Source: Eopsaltria australis (taxonomy: Eukaryota > Chordata > Aves > Passeriformes > Petroicidae). From it: 64,000 nucleotides of DNA. The position numbers were made by a program, and so were the translations under genes. Location of the stretch: NCBI GenBank assembly GCA_034509425.1, contig JAVTVJ010000771.1:620001-684000 (forward strand), written 5' to 3'. This document shows positions 23,774 to 36,100 of this stretch, piece after piece. The notes beneath the pieces were generated by a model. The model saw nothing but the letters and a program-made list of their open reading frames with translations, ran no database searches and was not told the DNA's origin. Every line of letters begins with the position of its first letter. The stretch's first letter is position 1.

Positions 23774-26700
23774 AATCCCTAAAAATGTTAGTCTGCTTTG
23801 CAATGGGATCATTTCTCTGACAAAGGTGCTTCTAGGGCACTTGCAGAATAATTTTTTGGTGATACATATCTGGAAACATATCCTGGGTACTTCCCAATCA
23901 GTGTGGACCTTCTGGTATTAAAAGCATGTGGATGTGATCTTAGTTCAGATTAAGACAGATTGCAATGGCTGTTCATCTTGAAAGCAGTGAAAAGTTCTGT
24001 AGGAGGGAATGTGGTTATGAATCCCCAGTGGAGAGCAGGTGCTGTGTTTTGGTTTAGTGTTTACCCAGTTCTGACCTTTCTGATATTTCTCTGAGATGTC
24101 AATTGAGAAAGAGAGAGAGGTTGTGGTTTTTTTGTATGATCTTGACAATCAATAAATGTTCAAAGTAATGATATTCGACTGCACTGGAAGTGCTTTTCTG
24201 TAGAGGTGGAAAAAGCTGGTGATGTCAATGGGTCTACAGGAGAAAGTCAGCAGCAATGTATTTGAAAAGACTTCCCTTTGAGTGCAAAGGATTTCTACCA
24301 CAAGTGCTGATCACTGAAATTAATTTCCCCTACACAGCACAAATGCTGCTAAATTTCACTTGTCTTTTCTGCTTTTTTCCTAATGGTTTTCTATGAAAGA
24401 AATGGAAAAATGTAGTTGTGTGATGCTCTCACATCTTCCTCTTTTCTGCAGTACATGTTTTTAGCAGAATTTGACAGCCCTTTCTTATTAAATCTTAGCT
24501 TCTCTTTTTGAGCTGCATCTACCTATTTAAACCTGTTTCTGGAGCACATACAGGTGAACTGCTGAAGGCCTAATCAAGTGCATGAGAAAGCTTATTTTTA
24601 TGGGGATTTTGCTGTGAATTGGTGGGCTTATATTACCCTCTGCAGTGCTCAAAAAAAGCAGTGTCTTCTGTTCTGTGACTTCAATATGTATGAGTCCTTC
24701 AACTTTGTTAACACCCTAAAGCTGCATAACACCTCTTCCCTTGAACTGATGAATTCCAAGAATCAAGGATGTGATATATGGTTAGGGAAGCTTTAAGTGG
24801 TGGGAAAATTATGACTCCTGCCTCTGATCAAAGCAGAACAAAGCACTTGGCTGCTCCCCTCTCTGTGTTACTGCAGCCTCCTTGCAATCAGGGAGATCTC
24901 TGAAGGAGAAGGTACCAAGAACTGTAATACGTAGGAAAAGAGAAGGAGCTCTGTCTGAGAATGAGATCCTTGAGTTCAGCTGTCTGCCTAAAATTTAGGC
25001 GGCCTTAATGGAGTGACAAGCTGGTCCAGGTTCTTCTGTGTGTAATAAGGGGTTGTGGTACTTCCTTACTACAGTCTGGCAACTGATGAGCTCAGTTACT
25101 TTCCCTGGAACTGCTCATCCAAAAGTAGGATTAAGTCCTGTGGAAGAAATACAGATGTAAATGTAACAGGCTGGAATTTCCTTCTGGTTGTAATATGCTA
25201 ACGGCAGAAATCCGTATTTTTTGAAAGCTTGAATTTAAAATGAAAGTGGGGTGATGTACTGTACAGTTGTGACAGTAACTCTGTAATGATAAGGATTCCT
25301 GATTAGAACAGCAGGAGAAAGTTTGTTCCACCTGACTCACAGAGAGGCAGTCCCTGCCTGAGAGCTGGGGCTGTGACTTAGAGAAGAAGCAGTGTATGGA
25401 GGGCAGTATTAATTATACTTTATTCTTCCCTGAGCACCATGAAAACACTTCTATGTAAACACATGGTGCTGCTGTCATCTGCATTTGCAAACCATGCTGG
25501 TGGAAAATACATGGACAGAGTGCAAATGCACAGGATTTCAATCAGAGCCCAAAACACAAAACACAGGCACTCAAAACCCTGCAATGGAGAAATTGCCAGT
25601 CTGAGTCAGTAACAGACTCCCCTCAGCCATTTCATATACAGTGATTTTCTCTCTACAGAAATGTTATAACCTGTGTTTGATTTCTCTACAGAATATCGTC
25701 CTTTTAATTGTGTCAAAATAAAATTCTGATTTGTAATTCAACCCGGTCCATCTAATCTATCTAATTCAAGGAACCTCTGCTGAAGAAAAACTGGAGCAAT
25801 GTAGTGGCAAATCATTTCTGATAAAATAGGATGCATTTTATTTAAATCAATTTAAACCAGCAAACCAGAAATCTTCATTTAAATAAATTATTTTACTCTT
25901 GATTTGTATTTGCACTTTTTTTTTCTTGAAGAATAGCAGGTTTTTGTTGGTGTCCAACCATCTCACCGTAATTATTACAGCTAAATAAAACCCCTTATAC
26001 TGTAACCCCTTAGATTGTACTAGGGCTTATTTTATTTTGCAGGAGGGTGTGCAGTATCTGTACAAATCTACATCACTTAGCATGCATTTACTCCCTCGGG
26101 CTCTTATTTACTATGTGGTTTGTTTTTCTGCCCAGGATTTGCTCTGGACTGGCTTTGTTTGGCCACTTGGTTTGGTGATGGCTCTGCCCTTCCAGGCTTT
26201 ACAGCAGGGGTAGTCCATGCCTCTCCCCTGTCCCATGCAGAGCTGGGGCTTTGGGTGAGCAGTGGGTGCTTTTTGGAGCAGGCAGGAGTGCTCCCTCCAC
26301 TTCCACAGGGCTGGTGGATGCTCTCTGCTGACACCAGGGTGTGACATTTGACCCTGCTGTCACAACCTGCTCCCTGTCCAGGTGCTCAGCCATGATATCC
26401 ATCACGTGCAGCCTAAGCAATCTTTCCTTAATTTTCTTTGGAAAACCCATTTCTTAAAGGATTACATCCAGCTGGGCCTGAAATGGTGGTGTGGGCATTT
26501 TGTTTCATTTCAAACATAATTTCGTACAACAATTCCCGAAGTAGAACCGGGGTTTCGCTTAGTTTCATTTTAACCCCCAAAGCCCCCAGCACTGGCTGAC
26601 ACTTCCATTCACAGGCAGCCTGAAGCCCTCCTGGCTGGAGGAACATCCAGAGCATCCCCGAGGGATGGAGGCACTCGGGGTGACGGGGGCGGCGGGCGCT

Positions 26701-27055
26701 GCATCCTGACGCACGCCCCACGAGGAAGCCGTGGGCGGTGTGAGGTGACTTATGAGGCTGAGCAGCTTCCCGGCGCCACGACTTCCCCCTGCACCCTGTC
26801 AGGGAGTGTTTCAGCAGCCTGGGACAGCAGCCTGGCACCCATGGCCTGGCACTGAGCCCCCTGTGCCTCCTCCCTGCCTCAGGGGTGGCCGCTCGATCCG
26901 GGGAACGACAGGTACCAGGGGAGGGAAACGGGGCTGGCTGGGCTTGTGCTTGGGGTTTTTGGTGGTGGCAGCAGGCAGGAAGGAGAAGGGCACAGCAAAG
27001 GGTGCTGTTACTCCTCAGACACCCCTCCCCTAACCCTATTTCCCTCTCCTCCCAG

Positions 27056-27161
27056 CCCAAGAGCTACATGAAGATGATGTGCGTGCTCACCACCGCACCG
27101 GCACTGGCACTGAGGACATGGCTGGGGCTCGGGCTCTTTGTGCTGCTCTGCCTTGGGATAG
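27056..27161 (+). CDS. CD80: CD80 exon with start codon and signal peptide
   Basis: A CTCCCAG acceptor precedes 27056, so a spliced 5' UTR exon should lie upstream. The coding part starts at the ATG 27068-27070; three Met codons lie within the first four residues and the first is chosen. The hydrophobic core is WLGLGLFVLLCLGIG, a signal peptide. The donor is ATAG|GTAAGC. A possible upstream untranslated exon ends at the ACAG|GTACC near 26911, unproven. Confidence 0.85.
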
Positions 27162-30100
27162 GTAAGCAGGAGCCAGAATGGGAGTGTGGGAAGGGGCTGG
27201 GCATCAGCAGCAGCACCCCTGTGATGGTCAACAGGGAATGGTGACCCTCAGGGCACTCCCGGTGCCTTCTGCCAGGGCTGAGCCCAGGCCAGGGTTTGGG
27301 GCAGCTGGCGCTGCACTGAGGAACACTGAGCTCTCAGCATCCCAGGCCCATTGCATCAGGCTCCCAGAGGGACATGGTGATCTCCCATCCCAGCCAGGGT
27401 GAGAGAAATGAGGGTGTTTTTGGTCAGCTGATGTCTGCGGGGAGCACGTGGCGCAGCCCCTTGGGCTTCGGCTTCAGTGGTGGGGTGGTTTCTACAGCTT
27501 CTGCAGCTTTTGGGACGGTTAAAACCTTTTGGATGGTGGAAAAGATAGGGAGAGGTGGCAGCTCAGAGTGCTCTGCACCTCCTGGGCAGCTCAGCAGAGT
27601 GAATTCTTTCTCCAGCAACACAAATCCCCGTTGAAGTCCTGCCTGGGCTGTCCCCTGTCCTTTTCCGAGGACTTGCCACAAAGCTCACATAGATTGCTCC
27701 TCACCTCAGAAGGCTTGGGGTGAGTCTTCTCAGATGTGTGAACTGTTAACCTGCAAACCACACCAAATTCACTTCTGAGCCAGAGTTCGTTGTGGATGCA
27801 AAATAAGTTGTGCTTATTGTCAGTTTTAGTGTTTCACAGCAGCTAACGATACTCTAGAGCAAACCTGGGCTGAACTGAGGCTTTTGTTAAAAACCAAGTG
27901 ATGCAAAATTAGGAGGTTTTCATGCTGCTGTTGTGAAACTGGGAGATATTTGATGTCAGATTTCATTTTGAGTTTCAGTCTCAGAATTTTAAGACAAAAC
28001 TCAGAGAATTTAGCAGGGAATGAATCTTGTAAAGAAAGCAACGACCTCAAATGTCGCTCTGGGATCTCTGCTCTTCCATCTTCCCCTTGCTTCTTCCCCT
28101 AACTCTGTGCTTGCAAAGCGTTTGTCAAGCACAAATATATTTTGCCTGTATTTGTATCAGGCAAACAATCTACCATGAGCAGAACTGTTCCTCTCTCCGT
28201 TCTTTAAGAGCTTGTGGTATGTTAATAATGTAATTACGAGCATATGGTAATTAGCCAGTCATGTAATTTCTCTGAAAAGGATCCTGGTCCCTTGGCTAAA
28301 GGATGTGTGGTTGGATGTACAGTTTGATGCATGCTAATATCCACTACTAGAAATAGAAGTTTGATCATAGAAAGCTAAGTGTTTGTATGGTTGTACTTTT
28401 GTGGCACGATTTTTTGATGCTTCTCAAGCAACAAGTCAGTGGAAGTCCTGATGCCTCAGGAGCAGGGGCTGATAGGAGCAGGACAGCTGATACACTTATT
28501 GCTCTCTCTGGATGCACTCACACACACTCTGAACTCTTTCTCTCCCAAGATCAGCATTCCTACATTAGTGCTCCTTGGAAATACGTGGTGCAGTCCCCAC
28601 GAAGGTGGGCTTTAAAAGCTTTGCTGATGCTTGTGGGCGATGCCTTCTCAAGGTTGACCACAGGGACCACAAGGACCATGTTCTGACCTTGTTGTGGCAC
28701 AACAGAGGAGCCCTGGGTGTCTGCCATCACCCTGGCAGTGACTGCCCACACAATACTGAGCGAGTCACCACCGGCAGCATTTTCAGGACTGACCCCATGT
28801 GGGACTGCTCATGGCCACACCAAGGCACAGCCAGGGCTGGATCCCAAAACCAGAGTCCTTGGGTCAGCCCAGGTGTCCTGATGCTGGCACACCTCCCTGA
28901 TGTCACACTCCAAAGGGTCAGGTAGCATTCTGGGATGGAAACAGGTGCCCTCTGTGAGCCCCATGTGAGCGAAATAGTAACAGAGGGGATGCCAGGCTGA
29001 ATTTTCATAGCAGTGGAAGGCATTAATGGGGGGCTTAATTAAAAGGGGTGATTTGAAGGTTGCATTTCATAGGAATTTCATGTATGTGCAAGCTATGTAG
29101 ATGCATTAATTTTCCTTTAAATTGAATTTTGCTACTCTGATGTTCACCTGAGGTACGCCACTGAAATGCCAGGGTAATTTAGAGCTGCTTCTGGGATGCC
29201 ATCTGCTGCTGGAGACACTGATGTCCATGAACAACACCCTGTTATCTCAGCACAAAGTGGCAGAACAGCCTTGGTTGCAGCACAAAATCTTATTTATGAA
29301 TGCACTGCTGGTATCCCCATGGGCTTGGTTTTGTCCTGCCATTGCACCTTCACACCAACCTACAAACTGTAGGATGTTTGCAGTCCCAGTTTGTTACACT
29401 AGAAAAAAATAGCTTGAAGTGCCCCAGTATGACCTTTCCCTGCCCTGTGTGCTAACAAAGCATAAGCACTGACTGCAGGGACCCAGCAAGCCCAGCTTTG
29501 TGGCCATGGAGTGTTTTTAAACTTCCCTAGAGTCTTTTCTTCCAGCTGGGGACCACTTAGCTCTTGGTGTCTTCCCAGGGGTGAAATTCTTTGGGAAGTT
29601 TTGAGGAAAATTCCCTACAGCTTTTCTAAGGTTTTTAATAGTTACTGGAGATTTGGGAAGGGAGGGGGAATATCCACTTCTGTGAGTGAGCACTGGCTCA
29701 CAAGTAACTCACTCTGGGAATCCCCTTTCCTTGTGCTACTGGCAATAAAGAGCTCGGAGTGGAGCTGGGTTTCGGAAAGGGACGGCGAGGGCTGAGAAAG
29801 ATTCCCTGTTTTGTGGCCACCCCTAAATATTGAAGTGTCCAGCAGTGAGCTTTAGGTGCTTGGTCTGATTTCCATGCCAGCTCTGGTATGGTTATGCTGG
29901 GGCAGATTTCACAGTGGAGATGGAAGAAATTTTCTTTACGTGCCGGATTTGCCCACTTGATCACTGGATGCAAATTGACTTTCTGCCCTATTCCTCTAAG
30001 TGCCTTCAGCTGTTGTTTTAATTTCTGTTTTCAGATGAGTTTCTGTCTCCTTCTGTTCCAGACATGCAGGGAAAAAAAAAACCTTTATTTAAACACAAGG

Positions 30101-33100
30101 GCAGCAGAACTAAGGAACTCCTTTTTCTGTCAGTCTATCCAGAGTGAAACTTCCTGTAAGAGCTTGTCTGGAGAAACAGAAACCCAGCTAAAGCCTGCTG
30201 CTTTTTGCTTATAGAGATTGTTTTACTTCTTCTGTTGTGTGCTTCTTAAACGAAAGAATTCTTTAGCAAAAAAAAAACCCAAAAAAACCCAGATAATTAA
30301 ACTTAGACAAGCTACAATTTTACACACAAAATAGAGTTAAAAGCCTAAATGCCAAGTTTGTAAGGCTATGGGTCAAATGTTCCTTTCACCCACATAATTT
30401 CCTTTTTCCAGTTAGATCGGAATGAACCTAGATAGCTCCAGTGACCTCATGTTGCTCTTGACAGCAACAGCTTTTTTTGCATTTCTTGGATCACTGAGAC
30501 ATTTGTATCCTTTTTGCAACGCGCATGTTGGACATTCATTTGCATTTAAACATGCAAAGTCTGGAGTGGATGCTTTTACTAATTGTGGTAGATTACCAGC
30601 AGAAGTTGCCACCCTTACACCCTCACACCTTTCCTGCATCATCACCTGCCTTGATTCTGAGTTCCAAGTGTGGTTTAATTGGGGTAATTAATCTGGCATA
30701 AATGACTGATGTTATCTCTGCCTCTCTTGTGGTGAGTTAGTTTTTTTCAGAGCCACTTTGCTGTGCACACCGGAGGGATCAGTGTTGAGGGGTACAAACA
30801 GGTCATTGCCTCCAAAAGATGCAATCCTGCTCCTCTGTGGCCACGTGATCCTCCTCTTCTTTGCACATGTCTGATCCTTGGATGATCTACTTTGCCTTCC
30901 ACCTTAGCAGAAAGTTTCCTTTTTTCTTTTTTTTTTTTTGACTGATGTATTGAACCAGACTCTGGAGAGCCCTGCAAGGGGGTTTAGAAGGGAATGGGAA
31001 GCCAGATCCCCTCAGCTTCTGTGGGGAAGGCAGGAAATCAGTGTGATCTGTTGTTGTCTGGCTACACTCCAAGGTAGTGTCAGGCTGGGGGAGAATTTCC
31101 ACATTCAGACAAATTCTCGCAGAATTACAGAATTTGTGTTGAAAGGGATCTTAAAGCTCATTTTGTTCTAACCTCCCTACCATGGACACTTCCACTAGGC
31201 CAGCTGGCTCAAAGTCCTATCCAAACTGGCCTTGAACACCCTCAGGGGCATCCACAACTTCTCTGGGCAACCTGTGCCAGCACCTCACCCCCTCACAAAA
31301 AATAATTTCTTCTTAATGTTGGATCTAAACCTTCCCTCCTTCAGCTTGAGGCCGTTCTCCCTTGTCCTGTTGGTACATGTTCTTTTGAAAGTCGCTCTCC
31401 AGTCTTCTTTCAGGCTCCCTTAAGCACTGGAAAGCTGCTCTAAGGCTGCTTCTCTTCTCCAGGCTGAAGCTTTCTCCTTCCTGTTAAATGCTGCTTTCCC
31501 AATATCAATGCTGTGCACATGTGAGTGTGGTATCTTCCAGAGGGTGGCAAGGCAGGTGTGCTGGATGCAGTGCAGTCTGTTCACTTGGCAGAAGGAGGTC
31601 AGTTTTGTTTTAAAATAGATTACCTTTATGCTTTATTGTAGCTGTTCTGTCCCCTTGGAGGCGCATCACCATCGGGAGTCTCAGGAGTTAATTTGAGAAC
31701 ATGTAAATCTTTCCCAACTCGGAAATGCCACAGGCTTTGCTTCTGCTTTTTCACTGTTATGCTTTTAAAATATCATTGGTCCCAGGGGACTCCCTGGCTG
31801 AAAAGAAAGTGCTGACTGATGGCTAATGGTGGCATTTCTACCTCTACTGGGCTCAGAGGACATCCACCTTTTGGCGAGCTCCTATTTCTACCGTAGCACA
31901 TCAAAAGTTGTTAGAAAAGGCAACTGAAGGAAGTCTCTCTGCACACCTTAGCTGCTCTCACCTCAGCAGGTACCCTCAGGTGTCGTTTCAAATGCCCTGC
32001 AGACACGGATGAGATCCCTGTGCCGGGGGAGGTGCTCCAGAGAGAGCAGAGCTCGCTGTCAGACACCGGTTCCTAAAATCCGAGAGAGCCCCTTCCCTGC
32101 CCCACCCTGCCCTCGATGCTCCTGGCTGGTGCCTCCAGCAGCACCTGCCCAAGCCTCTCGTTTCTCTGCAGCTCCTGGAGCTGACAGACCCCTCTGGGCT
32201 GCTCTGCTCTCGTTTGCTGAGTTTCCTCCAGTGGATTATCACTCTGCACGCCGCGCTCTTATCCAGGGCTGTGTAATCTCTCCTCCAGCTGCGGGGTGAC
32301 CGTCGGGGCTGTCTGCAGAGCATCCTGAGTCACTGCCTGAGCTCAGACCAGCTTTTCTAACACGATAATGGCTGGCAGGCCTGCAGTGTTGCTATGGCTG
32401 TGGGCAAGTACTTCATCAGCAAAAAAAACAAAAACAAAAACAAAAAACATATATATATTAAAATTTGTAATTTTTCGACTTTGAAGTGGGCTTATGTGAG
32501 AGGTATCATACTTGATTTTCTTAGTTACTGGGTACTTTCACCTTCTATCAGTTTTAAGAGAGGGCTGGCTGCTTGGGGAACATGTGAGACAGATTTAGTA
32601 AGCACTGAAGAAAACTACAGCCTTAAGCAGCGGGGAGGACCTCAATTTCAGAAACTGCTGTGAGGACAGTAGCACGCATGGCAGTGGTACTGGAGGAATT
32701 AGGAAAATTATCTGACAACATGTTCAGCTGGGAGAGAAATACAGAGGAAGTACAAAGTGATCCTGTCAGCAAGAGACACAGTCTGCAGGGGGAAAAAATT
32801 AACAGATTTATTTTTGTCTGTCTTTGTGACAAATCCCCCCCCAACAGCCCATCTTACACAAACGCCACATCTAGTTTCTGCCCCCAAGCTGGGAAATCAA
32901 AAGAGTGCTGAGCAAGATGCAGGAATTTGATCTCTACAGGAACTAAAACATGCAAATCTTGTGAGGAAGTCCAATTTAGGGGCCACCCCAGCCCTTTTTT
33001 ATTCCAGCAGGGTCACATTCCATGGGCTGGGAAGGAGAGAGGGAGAAGGTTCAGAAAGACTCTTCTCTTGCTTGTTTCTCCAAGTCAAAGATGTCCTTCT

Positions 33101-36100
33101 GTCCCCATGGCCGTGTGTCCCTGCTGGTTTGCAGGGGACAAATTGACCTCTCCATCCTCTCCTCCCTGAGCAGCTCCTCATGTGGAGCATCTCTGCAGTG
33201 GACGGAAAATCTCAGACATTATACAGTCCCCATCTCCAAGTAATTCTGGTTCCACATCCAGCTCCTTGCATGGATCTGACCTCCTCCCTAGTGCTGAGAT
33301 GAGAGAATTGCAGATTTGTGCAGAGTTGTGCTTTTACTCATGTAACAAACACTGCAGACTGGACATACCCGGGCAGGGGCTGGTCCCAGGCTGACTCAGA
33401 AAGCAGATTTTTATCTCCACAAGCACTGAAAGCTGAGCTGGAGCAGGAGGTGTCAGCTGGCTGGAGCTGCCCCAGTGCTGCAGCGAGCCCCTCTACCAAA
33501 ATATTTCAGATTCCCTCTTGTCTTCTCAGATGCTAATTGCAAAATCTACTCTGGTTTTCACAGCCACTTCATGGCTTCAGGGATTTCTTCACTAGAGCTG
33601 AACATGTGCAAACACACACAAAATAAACCAGCATTAAAATGGAACGAAGGCTGCTGATGGAATAGGACACCAAAACACCCTGGGAGTGTTATAATAATTG
33701 CCAAATCAACAGTATAGAGCTAGGCAAACCAAGGTTACTGTTTTGTTTAGGAGGAATGTGGCAGCATGAAGATGGGAAGTTCATAAAACCATGTGTGGGA
33801 TGCTGTGCCCTTGCTGTGCTGCTCCAAGCAGGTCACAATGAGATTACAGCACAGAAGCAAGCAAGGATGAACTTTTAGAAAAACCTGTTCAGACCATTTC
33901 CTTGCCTCAGACCTGCCATGCCATCCTCATACACAAGGATTAATCCTGTCACATGAGTGGGTACAGGGAACTGAGCGAAATCACTGCCAAAATAGCGCAT
34001 CACTGGTTTTATTTTGGATGCCTTCTTTTCTGCTCCCCTCTTCTAACCACATTTGGGATGAGTCAGGGAACTTGACCTGAGCAAAGCATCTGGATTTGCA
34101 GGTGCTTTGCTTTGCCAAAGCAGCCCAGAGAAGGAGCAGGCCTGTGCTTTGTGATCAGAGGTTGGACTTGGGGTTGTGCAAGGGGAAAGGGCCACTCCTC
34201 CTTTTTATGTCAGCCAAGACCTCTCTTTGCATGCCTGGATTTGCTGGGGTGGAGTCTGTGAAGCAGGAGCCTCAGAGACTTGTCAGGCACTCATTTCTGG
34301 GTTAATCTGCAGCCACAGACTCCGTAGAGAGGACAGCCAGCAGGGCCTTATAGCACCCACTTTCCTCTGTTTCATCCCATCTTTCTTAGTGCATGGGGTC
34401 TTCACAGTGAAACACAGAGGAAGGCAGTGTTTTTGTGCACTTCTGAACCAATGTCTCCACATAGAGGTTATCTGGGCATCCAACAGGGTCTTCCTGTCAT
34501 CAGTGTGTTCACAGGAGTCACTGATTTAAACACAAAGCATTTCACATACTCTTGTTTAGCATGGGATGTTTGCTGGATTTTGACTCCATGGAAAGCCTGG
34601 GGAGAATCTCATTCCTCATTGGTAAAACCACCTGGGATAAAGACAAGATCAAGGGGGAGTGTCTAGTCTTTTAAAGATTCAGCTTTTCAAAATTTCATGA
34701 TTTTTCAGATTGTCTGTTTTGCTTGGAAATCCCTGTAAAATACTGCATTGCCCCAAAGGATAAATCATGCAAGTTTGGGGTGAATGTGCTATTCACAGAA
34801 AATGAGGGGTCTGAGCTGCAGAATTACCTGCAGAGTGGGAATCCCAGGTTCATGGTTCTAGGCTTGTCAGTGATGCCATTAATTTATGAGCAGAGATACC
34901 AGCTGCTGTTGCAAAGATAAATAGGGAACCAGAAGGGAAAAAAGCAAAGCAAGGCTCAGAGAAATGGGGAACGCAGAGGAAAGAGAATGGCTTTGCAACT
35001 TCCGTTCACCAGGACTTATCTGGAGGTTTCCAACAGTCTGAGGCTGCTTCTCCAGAACATTGCTAAGCCTTTAGCTGCCTTTTACAGTAAAAAATGTCTT
35101 TGCAAGGCTTCTGTGCCAGAGGAAATCTGCTCTCATGTGCTGTCTGACTGCCTGTGCGGCCAGGATAACAAAGCTCTCTGTGGCTGGGGAATTTCTGAGT
35201 CAAGGCTTGGGCAAAGAGTGAAGGAAATTGGGATACAGGCTCAACAGCTCTCCTGATTCCTGGAGCAAACAAGAAGGAACAATTTTCCTCTTGCTCACCT
35301 TTCTGTTCCAGTTAACCCTGCTGTATGGGGCATCTGCAGCACAGGCATAGTTTGAATGAAGCTTTTCTCTTTTCTGGAAGAGAAAGTCAGCGTTTCCATC
35401 AGTTCAGCACTGCCACATGCCACGGGCTTCGAATGATGGAGTGATACATGTGCACAGCAAGAGTGGGTGGGCTTCAGAGGGGCGGGATCTTTTTCTAGAA
35501 AAGTCATTAAAAATCATTTCCATGGCGAATACCTTCCCCACAGCCTGGCTGCAGAGAGCATTCAGCACAGAAACAGCACAGAACTGGATTTTCATTTTTG
35601 CTTTGCAGTCACCTCTAAAGTGAAAGGGGACTTTTGTAGGGCTGAATGACTCTTCATGGACTTTGGTTCCTTCAGGCTTGCAGCATTCAGGTTGCACTTT
35701 CAAGGGTGCAGAGCCTTTTAAGGGTACACATGACATCAGCAGGAGTTTCCAGCCCCTGCACATGTACTCCCAAGAAGGTTTTTGTTCTCCTTTTGGTTGC
35801 AAAGGAGACTCTGAGGGGCAAGGTAGGGAGAACCTCATGCAACTCATGATGTGATGTCACCCTGACATTTACTGCACGCCCACTCTTCCCCTATTGCTGC
35901 AAAAGAAAATAGAAAATGGTCTTTATCAATCCCAAAGTCTGACTGGATGTTTGACTGCTCTTTCAAGTCTCTCAAACAATAATAAGAACTGCACTGTGAG
36001 AACAAGCAGAGATATGGTCAAAGATAAACACACACACACACAAACACACACAGAGGTGCTGAAGGAACTTCAAGAATCCAAGCCTGAAGTGGGCTGCTTT

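Larger units (their letters stand above)
11261..27055. other. intergenic region between ADPRH and CD80
   Basis: The two genes point away from each other across about 16 kb. I recognise CR1 fragments (12.04-12.43 and 23.51-23.77 kb), an LTR-like block (about 14.94-15.45 kb) and a long pyrimidine satellite (22.68-23.06 kb). No coding exon is supported. An untranslated first exon of CD80 probably lies near the right end; a possible donor is at about 26911. Confidence 0.6.

Noticed and set aside
26428..27060. 210-codon minus-strand open frame opposite the CD80 start
   Set aside because: GC-rich shadow, no domain, and antisense to a confident exon.
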